From Anaspis maculata (Eukaryota; Arthropoda; Insecta; Coleoptera; Scraptiidae): 64,000 nucleotides of DNA. The position numbers and the translations under genes were made by a program. Where the stretch lies: assembly GCA_949128115.1 (NCBI GenBank), contig OX421967.1, positions 4,578,070 through 4,642,069 of the forward strand, given 5' to 3'. Below are positions 54,460 to 64,000 of the stretch, piece after piece; position 1 is the stretch's first letter, and every line of letters starts with the position of its first letter. Below the pieces are notes generated by a model, which ran no database searches, was not told the origin of the DNA, and saw only the letters and a list, made by a program, of their open reading frames with translations.

Positions 54460-56305
54460 ATGAAATTTGTTGTTGCAACAGCCCTGGTCTTGGCCTTAGT
54501 GGCCGTGGTAAGTTGATCAACATCATCAGATTGATTTTTTTTCCACAATATACTTCTCATTTCATCGATCTCCAACATACCTAAGTTTTTGATCTACAGA
54601 TGCTCACCGAAACCCGAGCCGAATCCAAAAGCACTCTAGATGCACTGATTAATGGTGAGCAAAATGAAACAGAGAGAAATTCAATCTCATCCTTATGGAC
54701 AGGGAGCTGGTGCCTCAAAACTTACGTCATAAGGTACATGATTTTAACCCTGTAGGTGTAATGTGCGTTGATAAGGTTGTTGAAAATTTCTCTGTCTCAC
54801 ATGTCAGACCAGGGGCTTTAGGCTGGTAAAGGCTTGCCAATTTTCGAAAAATGTCAAAAATTTATGTCATAGGGTAGGTACATGAATGAAATTAACGATC
54901 TTTTGTGTGGAAACATCCCCTTATAAAAAATCAGGTCATAAGACAAAATTTTTGGGGGCTCTCGGTCCATAAGACAAGTTTGAAATTTTCAAAAAAGGCC
55001 AAAATTTACCTCCTCCTGGAGACTTCTCCTTTGGCATAATTTTAGGAATGAGAAACGATTCCACATGATTTTTCACGCAGGTTTTGAATCTATCCACAAA
55101 AATTTTTGATGGTACATCGCTTACAGGGTGCAACATCGAAAAAAATTTCTCAAATCGCACACTCGTGATATGATGTGATGTGATATATATATATATATAT
55201 CACACTTGGTGAGTTAGTCAACAAAACGCCTGTGAGAAAATTGATGAATTTTGGTTCTTTTTTGAAAATTTCAAACTTGTCTCATGAACCGAAAGCCCCC
55301 AAAAATTTTGACTTACGACCAGATTTCCGATCAAGGGGATGTTCCCACACAAAATCCAGTTGGTTTCATTTATGTACCTTATGACGTAAATTTTTGGCCA
55401 TTTTTTCGAAAATTGACAGGCTCATACCAGCCTAAAGCCCCCGGTCTGACATGTAAAACAAAGCAACTTCCAACAACCTAATCAACGCACATTAGACCTA
55501 CAGGGTTAAAATCATGTACCTTATGACGTAAGTTTTGAGGCACCAGCTCCCTGTCCATTAGATTTTATTCATCGATCACTGAAGCTTCTGCCGTGACCCT
55601 AGCGCTGAACCCGAGGCTAAACCTGTCTGACGAAAACAGTGAAAAAAATAGAGCCCAACTAAAATGGCTTGAGCAACATAATTTATATTTTGGAATTGAA
55701 ATTTTCGGAAAATTCGATTTCATTTTTCCGCAAATTTTCTTTTCTGATCAAAAAAGCACCTACTCCTATTTTCTTGCAAGTTTTCGAATGAGTGGCACGT
55801 TTAGTCAAGGGACTCGACAGAAAAGTCTATCTGTGTCTCTTTAGCACTGTCGGTAGTCCGCAGTCTGTCCTTGAAATGGAAATGACACCCCTCGTGACAC
55901 CCTAAACTGAATACTTAGCCCAGGATAGGAACTCTCCAATTTGTTCTAGGTTCTCACAATTTTTTTAATTTTATATCCTGGGCTGTGAATATTCCCCGAG
56001 ATATTCCCGATATTTTGCCAGCAGTTGATGTTACCACATTTTAATCTTTTCTGTGTGCCTGTCTATGCGCAGCCTCCAGAGACGTCTTACCTGCCCTCGA
56101 CGAAGTGATCGGAAAAGTGGGGAAATTGGTCACGACGCTGTACGACTCGCTGTTCAACATAGTCGAGGAAGTAGTCAAACCGCAATTCAAAGAACACGTC
56201 AAGGCTGTCAAGTCCTCGATCAAGTTTCTATTCTATGATGTGATATATTCCGTTGGAAAGTTTGTGATATTCAATCTGCGTGCTGTATCCGCTTATTTTG
56301 GATGA
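54460..56305 (+). CDS. Secreted peptide gene E (three exons, 111 aa)
   Basis: Exons 54460-54507, 54600-54654 and 56073-56305 with GTAAGT and GTGAGC donors and AG acceptors, phases 0 and 1. Exon 1 is a signal peptide (MKFVVATALVLALVAV). Exons 2 and 3 give a short acidic lead (ESKSTLDALIN) and a long amphipathic part (VIGKVGKLVTTLYDSLFNIV, then VVKPQFKEHVKAVKSS) with a hydrophobic C-terminus (FLFYDVIYSVGKFVIF). A TATAAATT lies about 60 bases upstream and AATAAA at about 56340. Family unknown; it shares the small secreted plan and the phase-1 junction of A-D, but not sequence. An extra exon in the region 55585-55640 cannot be excluded. The second intron carries a hairpin element. Confidence 0.72.
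54696..55557. mobile_element. Hairpin element inside the second intron of gene E
   Basis: TGGACAGGGAGCTGGTGCC at the left is mirrored by GGCACCAGCTCCCTGTCCA at the right, flanked by TTA on both sides (54693-54695; 55558-55560). Arms of about 400 bases stay near-identical (ACTTACGTCATAAGGTACAT and mirror) around a (TA)n/TGATATGATG centre. A 3-bp TTA duplication suits PIF/Harbinger-type movement. Confidence 0.88.
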
Positions 56306-56344
56306 GAAAATTACAGCGGCTAGAATTTAGTCGAGCAAAAATAA

Positions 56345-56722
56345 AAAATTATCACAGACAATTTTGGCTTTTTCCTGCTTGATTACAACGTAACTACCTA
56401 CAGTGAAATTATTAGAAAAAAAAAAGAAATGTGCTCTGGACTTCCTTGGCTCAAGAAAACTCGAGGTAAAACCTAATCAATTATGAAGATAGGAAAAAAA
56501 GGTTCCCCTGCCTCCGGTAGGGAGCCATCGAGCATTATCCCACACCAAAGTGTTCGAATTGAAGTTCGAATTCGCTTTCAGTAGTTGTAGGAAAACTATT
56601 TTCCATTGCACACAGCACCTGTGAGAATACTTCACGTTAGGTTATACCTCACAGTGCCTTGTTATTTTTCTTTTTTAATTCAAGTTATAACTTTACGAGT
56701 AGTTACTGCTTGAAACTTGAAC
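56345..56722. other. Intergenic stretch, nothing recognised
   Basis: No supported frame or repeat. Confidence 0.4.
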
Positions 56723-56724
56723 TA

Positions 56725-57811
56725 AACAGCTGGACAACGAAGTTGTCGGTATCGGAAAAATGGTCCGACTTTAGAGGTCAATATCTCTCGATTGCCGATT
56801 GCGATTCCCATTCTGTTTGTTGCGTTAACTAGCTTCATCTTTCCGTAACCCATCCTATGACAGTGAATGTTTGGAAACTTTATGTAAATTTTCTACAGGG
56901 TGATACGTGAGATGGTGCAAAATTGCAACGCCTTCATCGTACCTCCATTTGTCAAAAAAAAAAATTCATGTAGTATTCTAATACAAAAATTATAAAGTGT
57001 GGTGTTTTATCTCAGAATTGTTTTGGAATTTTCCGGATTGTAAGTCTAACATTAAAGCGAGCATTAAAGATATAAATTTTTATGTTGAATGTTGCAGATT
57101 TACGAAACTCAGGCATAGCACAAGCAGAAAAAGTATAACGTCCAGGGGGGCTTTACTACACTCGGGTCATTGAAGTTTCACATCGTTACCATGTTCTGGG
57201 GCTTAAATCCTAAAATAGAACTGGTTCCATATCTAAAATTCTAATGAAATTCTGATGAAATCCAACGTACGAAAAACAGGCAGGGACAACAACTTAAAAA
57301 AGTGCCCCTTGCTTTGCCCCACACCAAATATTCGGGTTGTGATGGAAGTTAAATTGTTCTGGACTGTTGTACGAACAATCTTGCTCAATGTCAACATCCA
57401 TTCATCAGAAGTGACTTAATTTCGCGTGCCAACAAGGCATATCTGTAACATTCAAAATAAAAATGTATATCTTCGATGTTAGACTTCCAATCCGGATAAT
57501 TCCAAAACCGTATCGAGGTAAAACACCACAATTCATGATTTTTGTACTTATTAGAATGAGTACATAAGTTGTTTTTTTTTTCGGCAAATGAGGATACGAT
57601 GAAGTCGGTACAACTTAGCAGCATTTTATCTATCACCCTGTAGAAATTTTATATAAAGTTTCTCAACATTTACTATTATGGGATTGGTTACGGAAGCATT
57701 AGGCTGATCAACACAACAAACAAAACGGAAATCGCATACCGCAATCGAAAGTTATCGGTCTTCAAAGTCGGACCATTTTTCCGATACCGACAACTTCGTT
57801 GTCCAGCAGTT
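56725..57811. mobile_element. Fold-back element with TA duplication (1,087 bp)
   Basis: CTGGACAACGAAGTTGTCGG at the left is mirrored at the right (CCGACAACTTCGTTGTCCAG), flanked by TA (56723-56724; 57812-57813). Inner ACAGGGTGATA (56898) mirrors TATCACCCTGT (57630). Confidence 0.87.
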
Positions 57812-57814
57812 TAA

Positions 57815-59828
57815 TTCTAAAAAGTTTTGAAAAAACTTGCCATCTACTGTGGTTCGGATACGACATTGGTTTACTGTTTCTGATATTTTACAAATTTGCA
57901 GCTAAGTGATGTGGTATTCCCCCCTTTGTTTTGTTCGTACGTTGGTACCTGAAGTAGGTACGGTCGGTTGACGTTCGTAACGTTTGCCGATAGGAGAGGG
58001 AGATGGCGCTGCGCTAGGCGAGCCGGGCGAGCGGCAGCCGCGGGCAAACGGAGAAAAGGGTCAGCTGTTGTGACGAAGACGTGAACGTTTCGGTGCATCA
58101 AGAGTGCGTCGTTTTCACAATTTAAGGTCGGTCTTTCTTTGATTATTGTATCGTAATGTTGGCCTCCACCCACTCACCAAATTACGCATTTTGATACCTA
58201 TTTTGTCCGCGAAATTATCGTACATAACCCGAAACTCTTTGTTCTCTTTGTTCTCCACGGGATTGCATAACCCGCAGTTTTTCCCTTTCGAAATCAAGTT
58301 GCTTCACACAGCTTTGAATTTTGTGTAATTTATCTACTCCCAAATGACCTCAATGTTGACGGCAAAAGCCGTAATCTAGTGGGTGTGCCTTTTGCGCACT
58401 CATGACGTGACCTCAAGGCCGCGCTATCGCGCGTACTTCGAGGTTTCATTGAATGTTTCTTGCCCACAAGTTACGTCACAAACAGTAAGATGACAAAAAG
58501 AATCTCTGCTACGCCAAAACCAGCCGCTAAGTAGAGAACAGTACTTTTCATGATCCATCCACATTTCATTGTTCATTGTCGGGTTATACCTGAAAGTAAA
58601 CGGAGGAAAGAAGACTTTCACGCTTTTCCGTGTCCTGGGGAGAGGTCCACCTGCTTGTATGAATCTGCCTTGTTGAGTCTACTAACCTTTTCTTATTTGA
58701 GGGGAATTATGTAAAACGACGAGGAGAGGGCCACAGGTTGGCTCGAGTCGATTTTCTTGTATTTACTGTTATTTACTGTATGTGATTACTGTTTACTAAC
58801 CATTGTTCTGTTTTGTATGTATGTATGCATCTGTGGGGTTTGTGATGGGTAACTTCTGGGGGATTTCGAGCGAAGCGTTGTAGATACTTCTTCCTTCCAA
58901 TTGCTCACAAAGAGTATGACCACCTCCAACTTCTCCACTCATTCATCTCTCACCTGTTTTATTGTTAGCATCTCTACTTATTTATCTCTCACCTGTTTCT
59001 TGTTAATTTACCTGCACCATCACTTATCATTTGTTTCTTGCTGATTTATCAATTTGTTTATCGATCATTTCTTCATTGTTAACTTATCTATCAATTTGAC
59101 TTCTTTTGTTTGTGAAGAAAAATTAATTGCTCAGCGTAAAGTTTCCTTTTGTTGTTGTGTGAATAACTTGTTAACGAAACAAACTTTCAAAGAGGTTCAA
59201 GCACCGATTCACGCTGACTTGATCAATGCATTACTGGAGTGACTTCTCTGTCATTTCATCATGACTCATTCACATTTGACTTTAGTTCAGATCATTTGGG
59301 AAGGGATTCTTCCAGCAATCAACCAGGCAATACGCAGGGGTTTCTTTGACGTGTTCTTCCCATGTGTGTCTGTCAGCGAATACGTCTCTTTCTCTTGACG
59401 ATTAAATTGACAGTTCGACCTGTTTCATGATTTCTTGCTTGTTTTGTTAGTCTGATTTTGTGTTCATTTTATTGTTGTAAATTCTTACTTTGACTAAATA
59501 ATTTGTAATGACTTTTCTTGCTTCATTTGTTTGTGTTTTGTTGTTTTTCATTCATGTGGTGTCATTTCATCACTGTCAATTTCTTGTTGTGATGTGTTTT
59601 AAGAAAAGAAACAAATTCATTTAAAACTTTGCAAACAGATTTTCAATGAACATTCATTCGCTTGCATTCCATTCGCGTTTCATTCAAGAATCAAACCTCA
59701 TCCCCAACGACACATTCTCATCTCGAGTAAGAACTCAACAACACAACGTAGGTGAAAGGTAAACAACGTTGGGAAGGGAAGGGACAACGACGATCGCAGC
59801 CAAACATCGAAAACGGGGTTACACTACA
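57815..59828. other. Unassigned, possibly a decayed long LTR
   Basis: GC-rich patch at 57990-58110, then T-rich, GT-rich sequence rich in TTGTTT/CATTTC words, like the 2-kb insertion at 9036-11068. The 100-codon minus frame (57871-58173) is without family features. A primer-site-like string follows at 59831, so part of this may be an LTR. Weak evidence. Confidence 0.3.
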
Positions 59829-59830
59829 GA

Positions 59831-59848
59831 GTGGTGCCGTGACCAGGA
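59831..59848 (+). other. Primer-site-like string (BEL/Pao type?)
   Basis: TGGTGCCGTGACCAGGAT resembles the primer binding site found after the 5' LTR of BEL/Pao elements. No gag or pol follows, so at best a relic. Confidence 0.35.
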
Positions 59849-59849
59849 T

Positions 59850-61375
59850 ACACTACACTAGGATGTAGCAATTGAAATTTCTACAATTTTCTTTATATAA
59901 AAATTTATTTCGAGTTTGCAAAATTCCATATAAAACCTAAAGAGAGTGGTCAATAAAGCAGTGAATTATTTGAATTATCGCGGTACAGATGAGAGAGGAA
60001 ACGGCAAAAGAAACGACATGATAGAAAACTTTACTGATAAGGGAATTCAATTCAAAAAAAGAAGAGTGACAGTTAGTATTGTGGGAGGCAAATTGTTCCG
60101 TTTCTCCGTTGAAGGGCAGGCCTGAGAGCCCCCATTTGTTTCATGTTGCCTCCTCCTGTCTTTTCGCACCTCTTGTGTGCCATGAGAATAACCTGAAAAG
60201 GGTGAGTTAGAAAGTTCGATTTTAAAGTCAAAAAGTTGCCGAACCTCAAATTTTAGCTTTATCTGGGATCATCCACGTTTATACCGCTACATCTACGTTT
60301 TCGTACGTTATCTACGTTTCCCACGTTCTCTCTCCGTCCTTCATATCATCCAGTTACGCTGCCGACGAATTTCCATATGATGTACGCTGTTTTCACCGGT
60401 GACCACCGAAGCCGATAAGCCAACTCGCTGCGGTCAACTCCTTCGATTTTGGCTGCTAGTACCATCTTCGCTGAAGCTCAACCAGCACGCCTTCGTCCAC
60501 CTTGTGCCAGAGTGCTGCACGTCATCTGCGAGTCAAGCCACGTACCCGGACCGGTGGAAGACGACTTCGCGCTGCACCAGGGGTCACGTGAGATGTTCTA
60601 GTTCTTCCGCATCCCTAAGTTTAAGTTGCCCATTTAGCGTTGTTGTTTTGTTTTTAAGAATATCACTTAATCAAGTGAGCGCCCCGAAGCCTTTTAACTT
60701 GGATCCAAGGTATTATAGGTTAGGTTAGGCAAACGTTCAGTTATTCGACAAAACCTTGTCGGAACCAGACACGCTGGGGGGTAGTTTTCCTGGGGTTTCG
60801 CGTTTGAAGAGCAGTAGGCATTCAACACCTCTGCCAACATCCTCACGTCTTGCCTGTGCCCTGTGAAGCTCGTTTTCACTGGCCGAGGAGACTCGGGCTG
60901 AAATTTAGCAAGAAGTCAATATCATATTTTTATTTGTTACTATTTTACATTGCACATACCTTTCGATAATTCCATGTCAATTACGTCGAATATACTCCAA
61001 TTATTCTCCCGATTTGCCTAGTTTAATTCATATTTTCCATAATTCAGCTGCATTTATTTACCATTAACTACTCTTGTTTTTTTGACACTTCGAAGACGTC
61101 ACCCGTCAGCTGTTTGACAGCTCTCGAGTGCGTTCGAGTTACAACCATCTGTAGAGCGTACAGCCGTGTTTCACACAACACGGGAATTGTGTAAAAATCG
61201 GGAATATATCAATTCCAACCATCTGAACTAGCTACACGCCCGATTGGCGCCTTTTGAAATATAAATTTAGTTGTGGCAGTTTTTGTGTAAACTTTAAGAA
61301 CCCACGCCTTGCTCTCCACATAGAAAAAAAACTGAGTGCCGCCTTCAGCGACCTGAAGGGAAAAATAGGCGACAA
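59850..61375. other. Intergenic stretch, unassigned
   Basis: Contains a GC-richer segment at 60390-60610 with a 109-codon plus frame that has no recognisable features. No supported gene. Confidence 0.35.
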
Positions 61376-61894
61376 GGAATGCTGCTTTTAGCGGCATTTT
61401 GATGTCCGTCTGTCCGTCTGTCCATCGCTCCAACTGTCTGTCTCATCAATTAATCGCCCCTGAACGAGAAGACCTAGCGAAAATCGACTTCTTGTGTGTA
61501 ACATGTAGTCACCGGAGAATGGAACTGAGAAAAAAGAAATTTCTCAAACCGTCGCCATCTTGATCCGCAATGTCAAATTTTTTCAAAAGTGATCCGATTT
61601 TCATGAAACTTGAAATACACTCATGTTTTATACGTGAAAGTATGATTATAATGTTTTCTTTTTGATCCGAAAATCGGATCATTTTTAAGAAAATTTGACA
61701 TTTCGGATCAAGATAGCGACGGTTTGAGAAATTTCTTTTTTCACAATTCCATTCTCCGATGACTACATGTTACACAGAAGGAGTCGACTTTTGCTAGGTC
61801 TTCTCGTTCAAGGGCGATTAATTGATGAGACAGACAGTTAGACCGATGGACAGACGGACAGACGGACATCAAAATGCCGCTAAGAGCAGCATTG
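61376..61894. mobile_element. Fold-back element (about 520 bp)
   Basis: GAATGCTGCTTTTAGCGGCA and GTCCGTCTGTCCGTCTGTCC at the left are mirrored by GGACAGACGGACAGACGGAC and TGCCGCTAAGAGCAGCATT at the right; the inner arms (AGAAATTTCTCAAACCGTCG and mirror) close on a centre near 61630. Confidence 0.87.
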
Positions 61895-62306
61895 CCAGTA
61901 AGGTAAGCTAGAAAGACAATGACGTGAAGTTCGGTTCGTATAAATATGATTGGGTATGCTCAAAAATGTCAAATAAAGAAATTTGACATAGCTAAACTAT
62001 GAACTGTCATATTTGGAGTAACGAGACCTGTCAAGAAACGGTGCTGAACGATATTTATAGTGAATTTTGCTGTTTAATTTTATTCAGTTTCATTTTCCCA
62101 ATACATTTTTTTCCTATTGAGGCCATCTCAGCGCAAGCGTCAGCAGGGTGGTACAAATTCTGACAGACGGCAGCTGACGGCGAAACAACAGAAATTTCAG
62201 CTGTGTTTTGACACATATTTTCAAGGTTATGTCATTTCAGAACGCGATTTGCTTAGAAAAGCAGCTTCCTTATCAATCCTGCACTGCAGAAGGACCTTAT
62301 ATGGTA
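61895..62306. other. Stretch between fold-back elements
   Basis: Includes a 74-codon plus frame (62117-62341) with a basic, Gln-rich start that runs into the next element; not supported as a gene. Confidence 0.35.
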
Positions 62307-63237
62307 GGGGAAACCCGCCCATGATGGCATGGTGCCGATGATGGCATACTGTCAATATTTTTTGTGCATTTGAATTCATCGGCCAAATGACCTCTTTGGT
62401 AGGCACCCATTATCACCAAGTATTGACATACAGAATTGTGTGATAGACAGACATATTGAACGATCCATGTAAAAATATACAGATTTTGGTGAACCTTGAT
62501 CTAATTTTCAGAAAAAGTGAACATTCAATTACATTGTTGATAAGCTGAATTCAAGTGTCTCCTTTCGCATATACAATCGATATACTATAGTGTAATTTAA
62601 TATTAGTTCCATTTTAGTCTATATTCTCACTCAGAAAAAATTAAGGTGATTTTATGGAAATGTCAAAATTTCATATGATGGCATACCTCAGCCGTTCCTA
62701 TGATGGCATAGGTGTTATGACATCAGACATGAGTCCTTGACTACTTGGAAAATTCGAACGGTTTGTCCTTGACTTTTAAAGATGTCCATTCGCGGTATTA
62801 TGTCAAAAGTTTTAATTTGCAAACTTTCTGGGTGGAGTTTTTTCAAAATTACTTGTTTTCAGAGAAAAAACTCCAGGTATTTTTTCCTAACCCCTTTTTT
62901 GCTCCTACCTTGGCTCCTACCATCAATTTCCATCCTCTTATCATAAAATTGTCAATTTAACCCGTTTGTATTAATTCAAAAGTAGAAAAACCTCGAAATG
63001 ACTCATTTTTTCACTATATGCCATCATAGGAAGGATAGTGCCTATGATGGATTACTTTCGATTTTTTATATCAATTTTTTTCACGAAAAACCACAAAATT
63101 AAGTCAAATTCCTAATTCACTTTCAAAATATATCTATAATTGTTCATTGAAATAGCTTATGCAATTGGTAATGAAGGTAAGGATAAAGTGATGACCGAGC
63201 TTCATAATTAAGTATGCCATCATCGGCGGGTTTCCCC
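62307..63237. mobile_element. Fold-back element with TA duplication and ATGATGGCAT motifs (931 bp)
   Basis: GGGGAAACCCGCC at the left is mirrored by GGCGGGTTTCCCC, flanked by TA (62305-62306; 63238-63239). The word ATGATGGCAT or its complement recurs at about 62318, 62335, 62677, 62701, 63018 and 63213. Beyond the termini, pairing between arms is looser than in the other fold-backs. Confidence 0.8.
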
Positions 63238-63239
63238 TA

Positions 63240-64000
63240 ATTCCATGCTCTAATCGTTCTAACAAGCCCAACTGGAAAACAAATTGTCAACACATCTACT
63301 GTTCCGAATGTTCGTTTCAATATTTAGGTAGGAGTCAAACAGTAATCAAAGTTGGAGCTCGTTATAGGAAATATTTGAAATATTTTGTACTTTTTAGAAC
63401 CGGCACATGTTGGCATTTTGCTAGGTAATTGGCAGTTACCGCTAGAGACAACCAGATGTACACAGGGTAGTGCAATCCTTTCATTTACATCTCAAGAGTG
63501 TTGTAAGTGTTCATATCATATCTCGGAGAAAGTCATTTGCAAAATCATTGCTTATGTTTCTACGTTTTGAAATTATATCGAATGTAAATAGTTATATAAT
63601 AGTGGGCTGATGGGTGGGTGAATCTATCAAATACATAAAAAAGTTTTGCACCTAACATCGCTATCAATCACTTTTGCGTATGTTCTAGTCGAATTTGTAC
63701 CAACCTGTTCGAATATTCAATTACGCGCCGGGAATCTTACTCATTTGACAACCAAACGCAAGCGCACTGTAGTAGGAAAATAGTGTATTGGAGTGTTTTA
63801 TTATTTTTTTCTAATTTTTTTTCTAACCTCACATCGACGACAAGTGACATTGACAGGTGCTGGTTGCCGCTCTGCTGACGTGGGACTTTTAGGTCTATTC
63901 AAGAATTGAATCGTTTCAAGTACACGGATCTCGTTACCTAATCGTAGGATATTCATTTATCGTGTGCACTCTCGAATAAACTACACAACGAAATTATTGT
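63240..64000. other. Right-end intergenic stretch, nothing recognised
   Basis: No supported gene or repeat. Confidence 0.4.

Noticed and set aside
55593..55844. 83-codon plus frame within intron 2 of gene E
   Set aside because: A possible alternative exon (acceptor near 55585), but no good donor of matching phase was found; kept only as a caution in gene E.
57871..58173. 100-codon minus frame in the GC-rich patch
   Set aside because: Open through GC-richness; no signal, domain or splice support.
60399..60728. 109-codon plus frame
   Set aside because: No recognisable domain, no supporting splice or promoter context; could be an exon but cannot be supported.

Overview
The window is eukaryotic and almost certainly from an insect or another arthropod. 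It holds Ty3/gypsy elements, one with a furin-cleaved F-type envelope gene (the errantivirus type of insects), a mariner relic, a LINE fragment, many TA-flanked fold-back elements and small spliced genes with GT-AG introns. I cannot name the order. There is no bacterial architecture. Nearly all coding sequence is either transposon-derived or belongs to short multi-exon genes for secreted peptides.

Layout. 1-4440 is a decayed minus-strand Ty3/gypsy element (element 1) that continues past the left edge; a TARG1-like macro domain lies just after its RNase H. 4600-4975 is a relic of another gypsy RT on the plus strand. 5897-20514 is an older minus-strand Ty3/gypsy element (element 2) with both LTRs and a CTAG target duplication. 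Its pol is interrupted by a 2-kb insertion (9036-11068), and its gag is split by a younger complete element (element 3, 11875-19649) with near-identical LTRs, a CCGT duplication, a tRNA-Ser-type primer site and a polypurine tract. Element 3 has open gag, pol-like and env frames, but its pol carries a macro domain and 168-bp repeats and has no reverse transcriptase and almost no RNase H.

20515-38400 is a duplicated block of four related peptide genes. They form two convergent pairs (23783+/26540- and 33997+/37413-) with the same four-exon plan, near-identical signal peptides and a shared promoter block. Fold-back elements of 0.3-1.4 kb are inserted in and between them. Two pieces of a gypsy RT (28449-28625, 32970-33275) and a LINE RT piece (28640-28945) are also here.

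38440-46290 is a three-unit tandem macrosatellite of about 2.65 kb. 47547-53317 is dominated by fold-back elements; four related ones abut end to end. A deleted mariner follows, then a fifth secreted-peptide gene (54460-56305) whose second intron holds an 862-bp hairpin element. 56725-63237 contains three more fold-backs and unassigned sequence, including a possible BEL/Pao-type LTR and primer-site relic near 59831.

How it fits together. The host genes look like a birth-and-death family of secreted peptides in a repeat-rich neighbourhood. The most unusual items are element 3 (a recently mobile, RT-less, env-bearing element with an ADP-ribose-binding macro domain), a second macro domain at a different place in element 1, and the abutting hairpin array. 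All readings are by eye; no alignments or searches were run.
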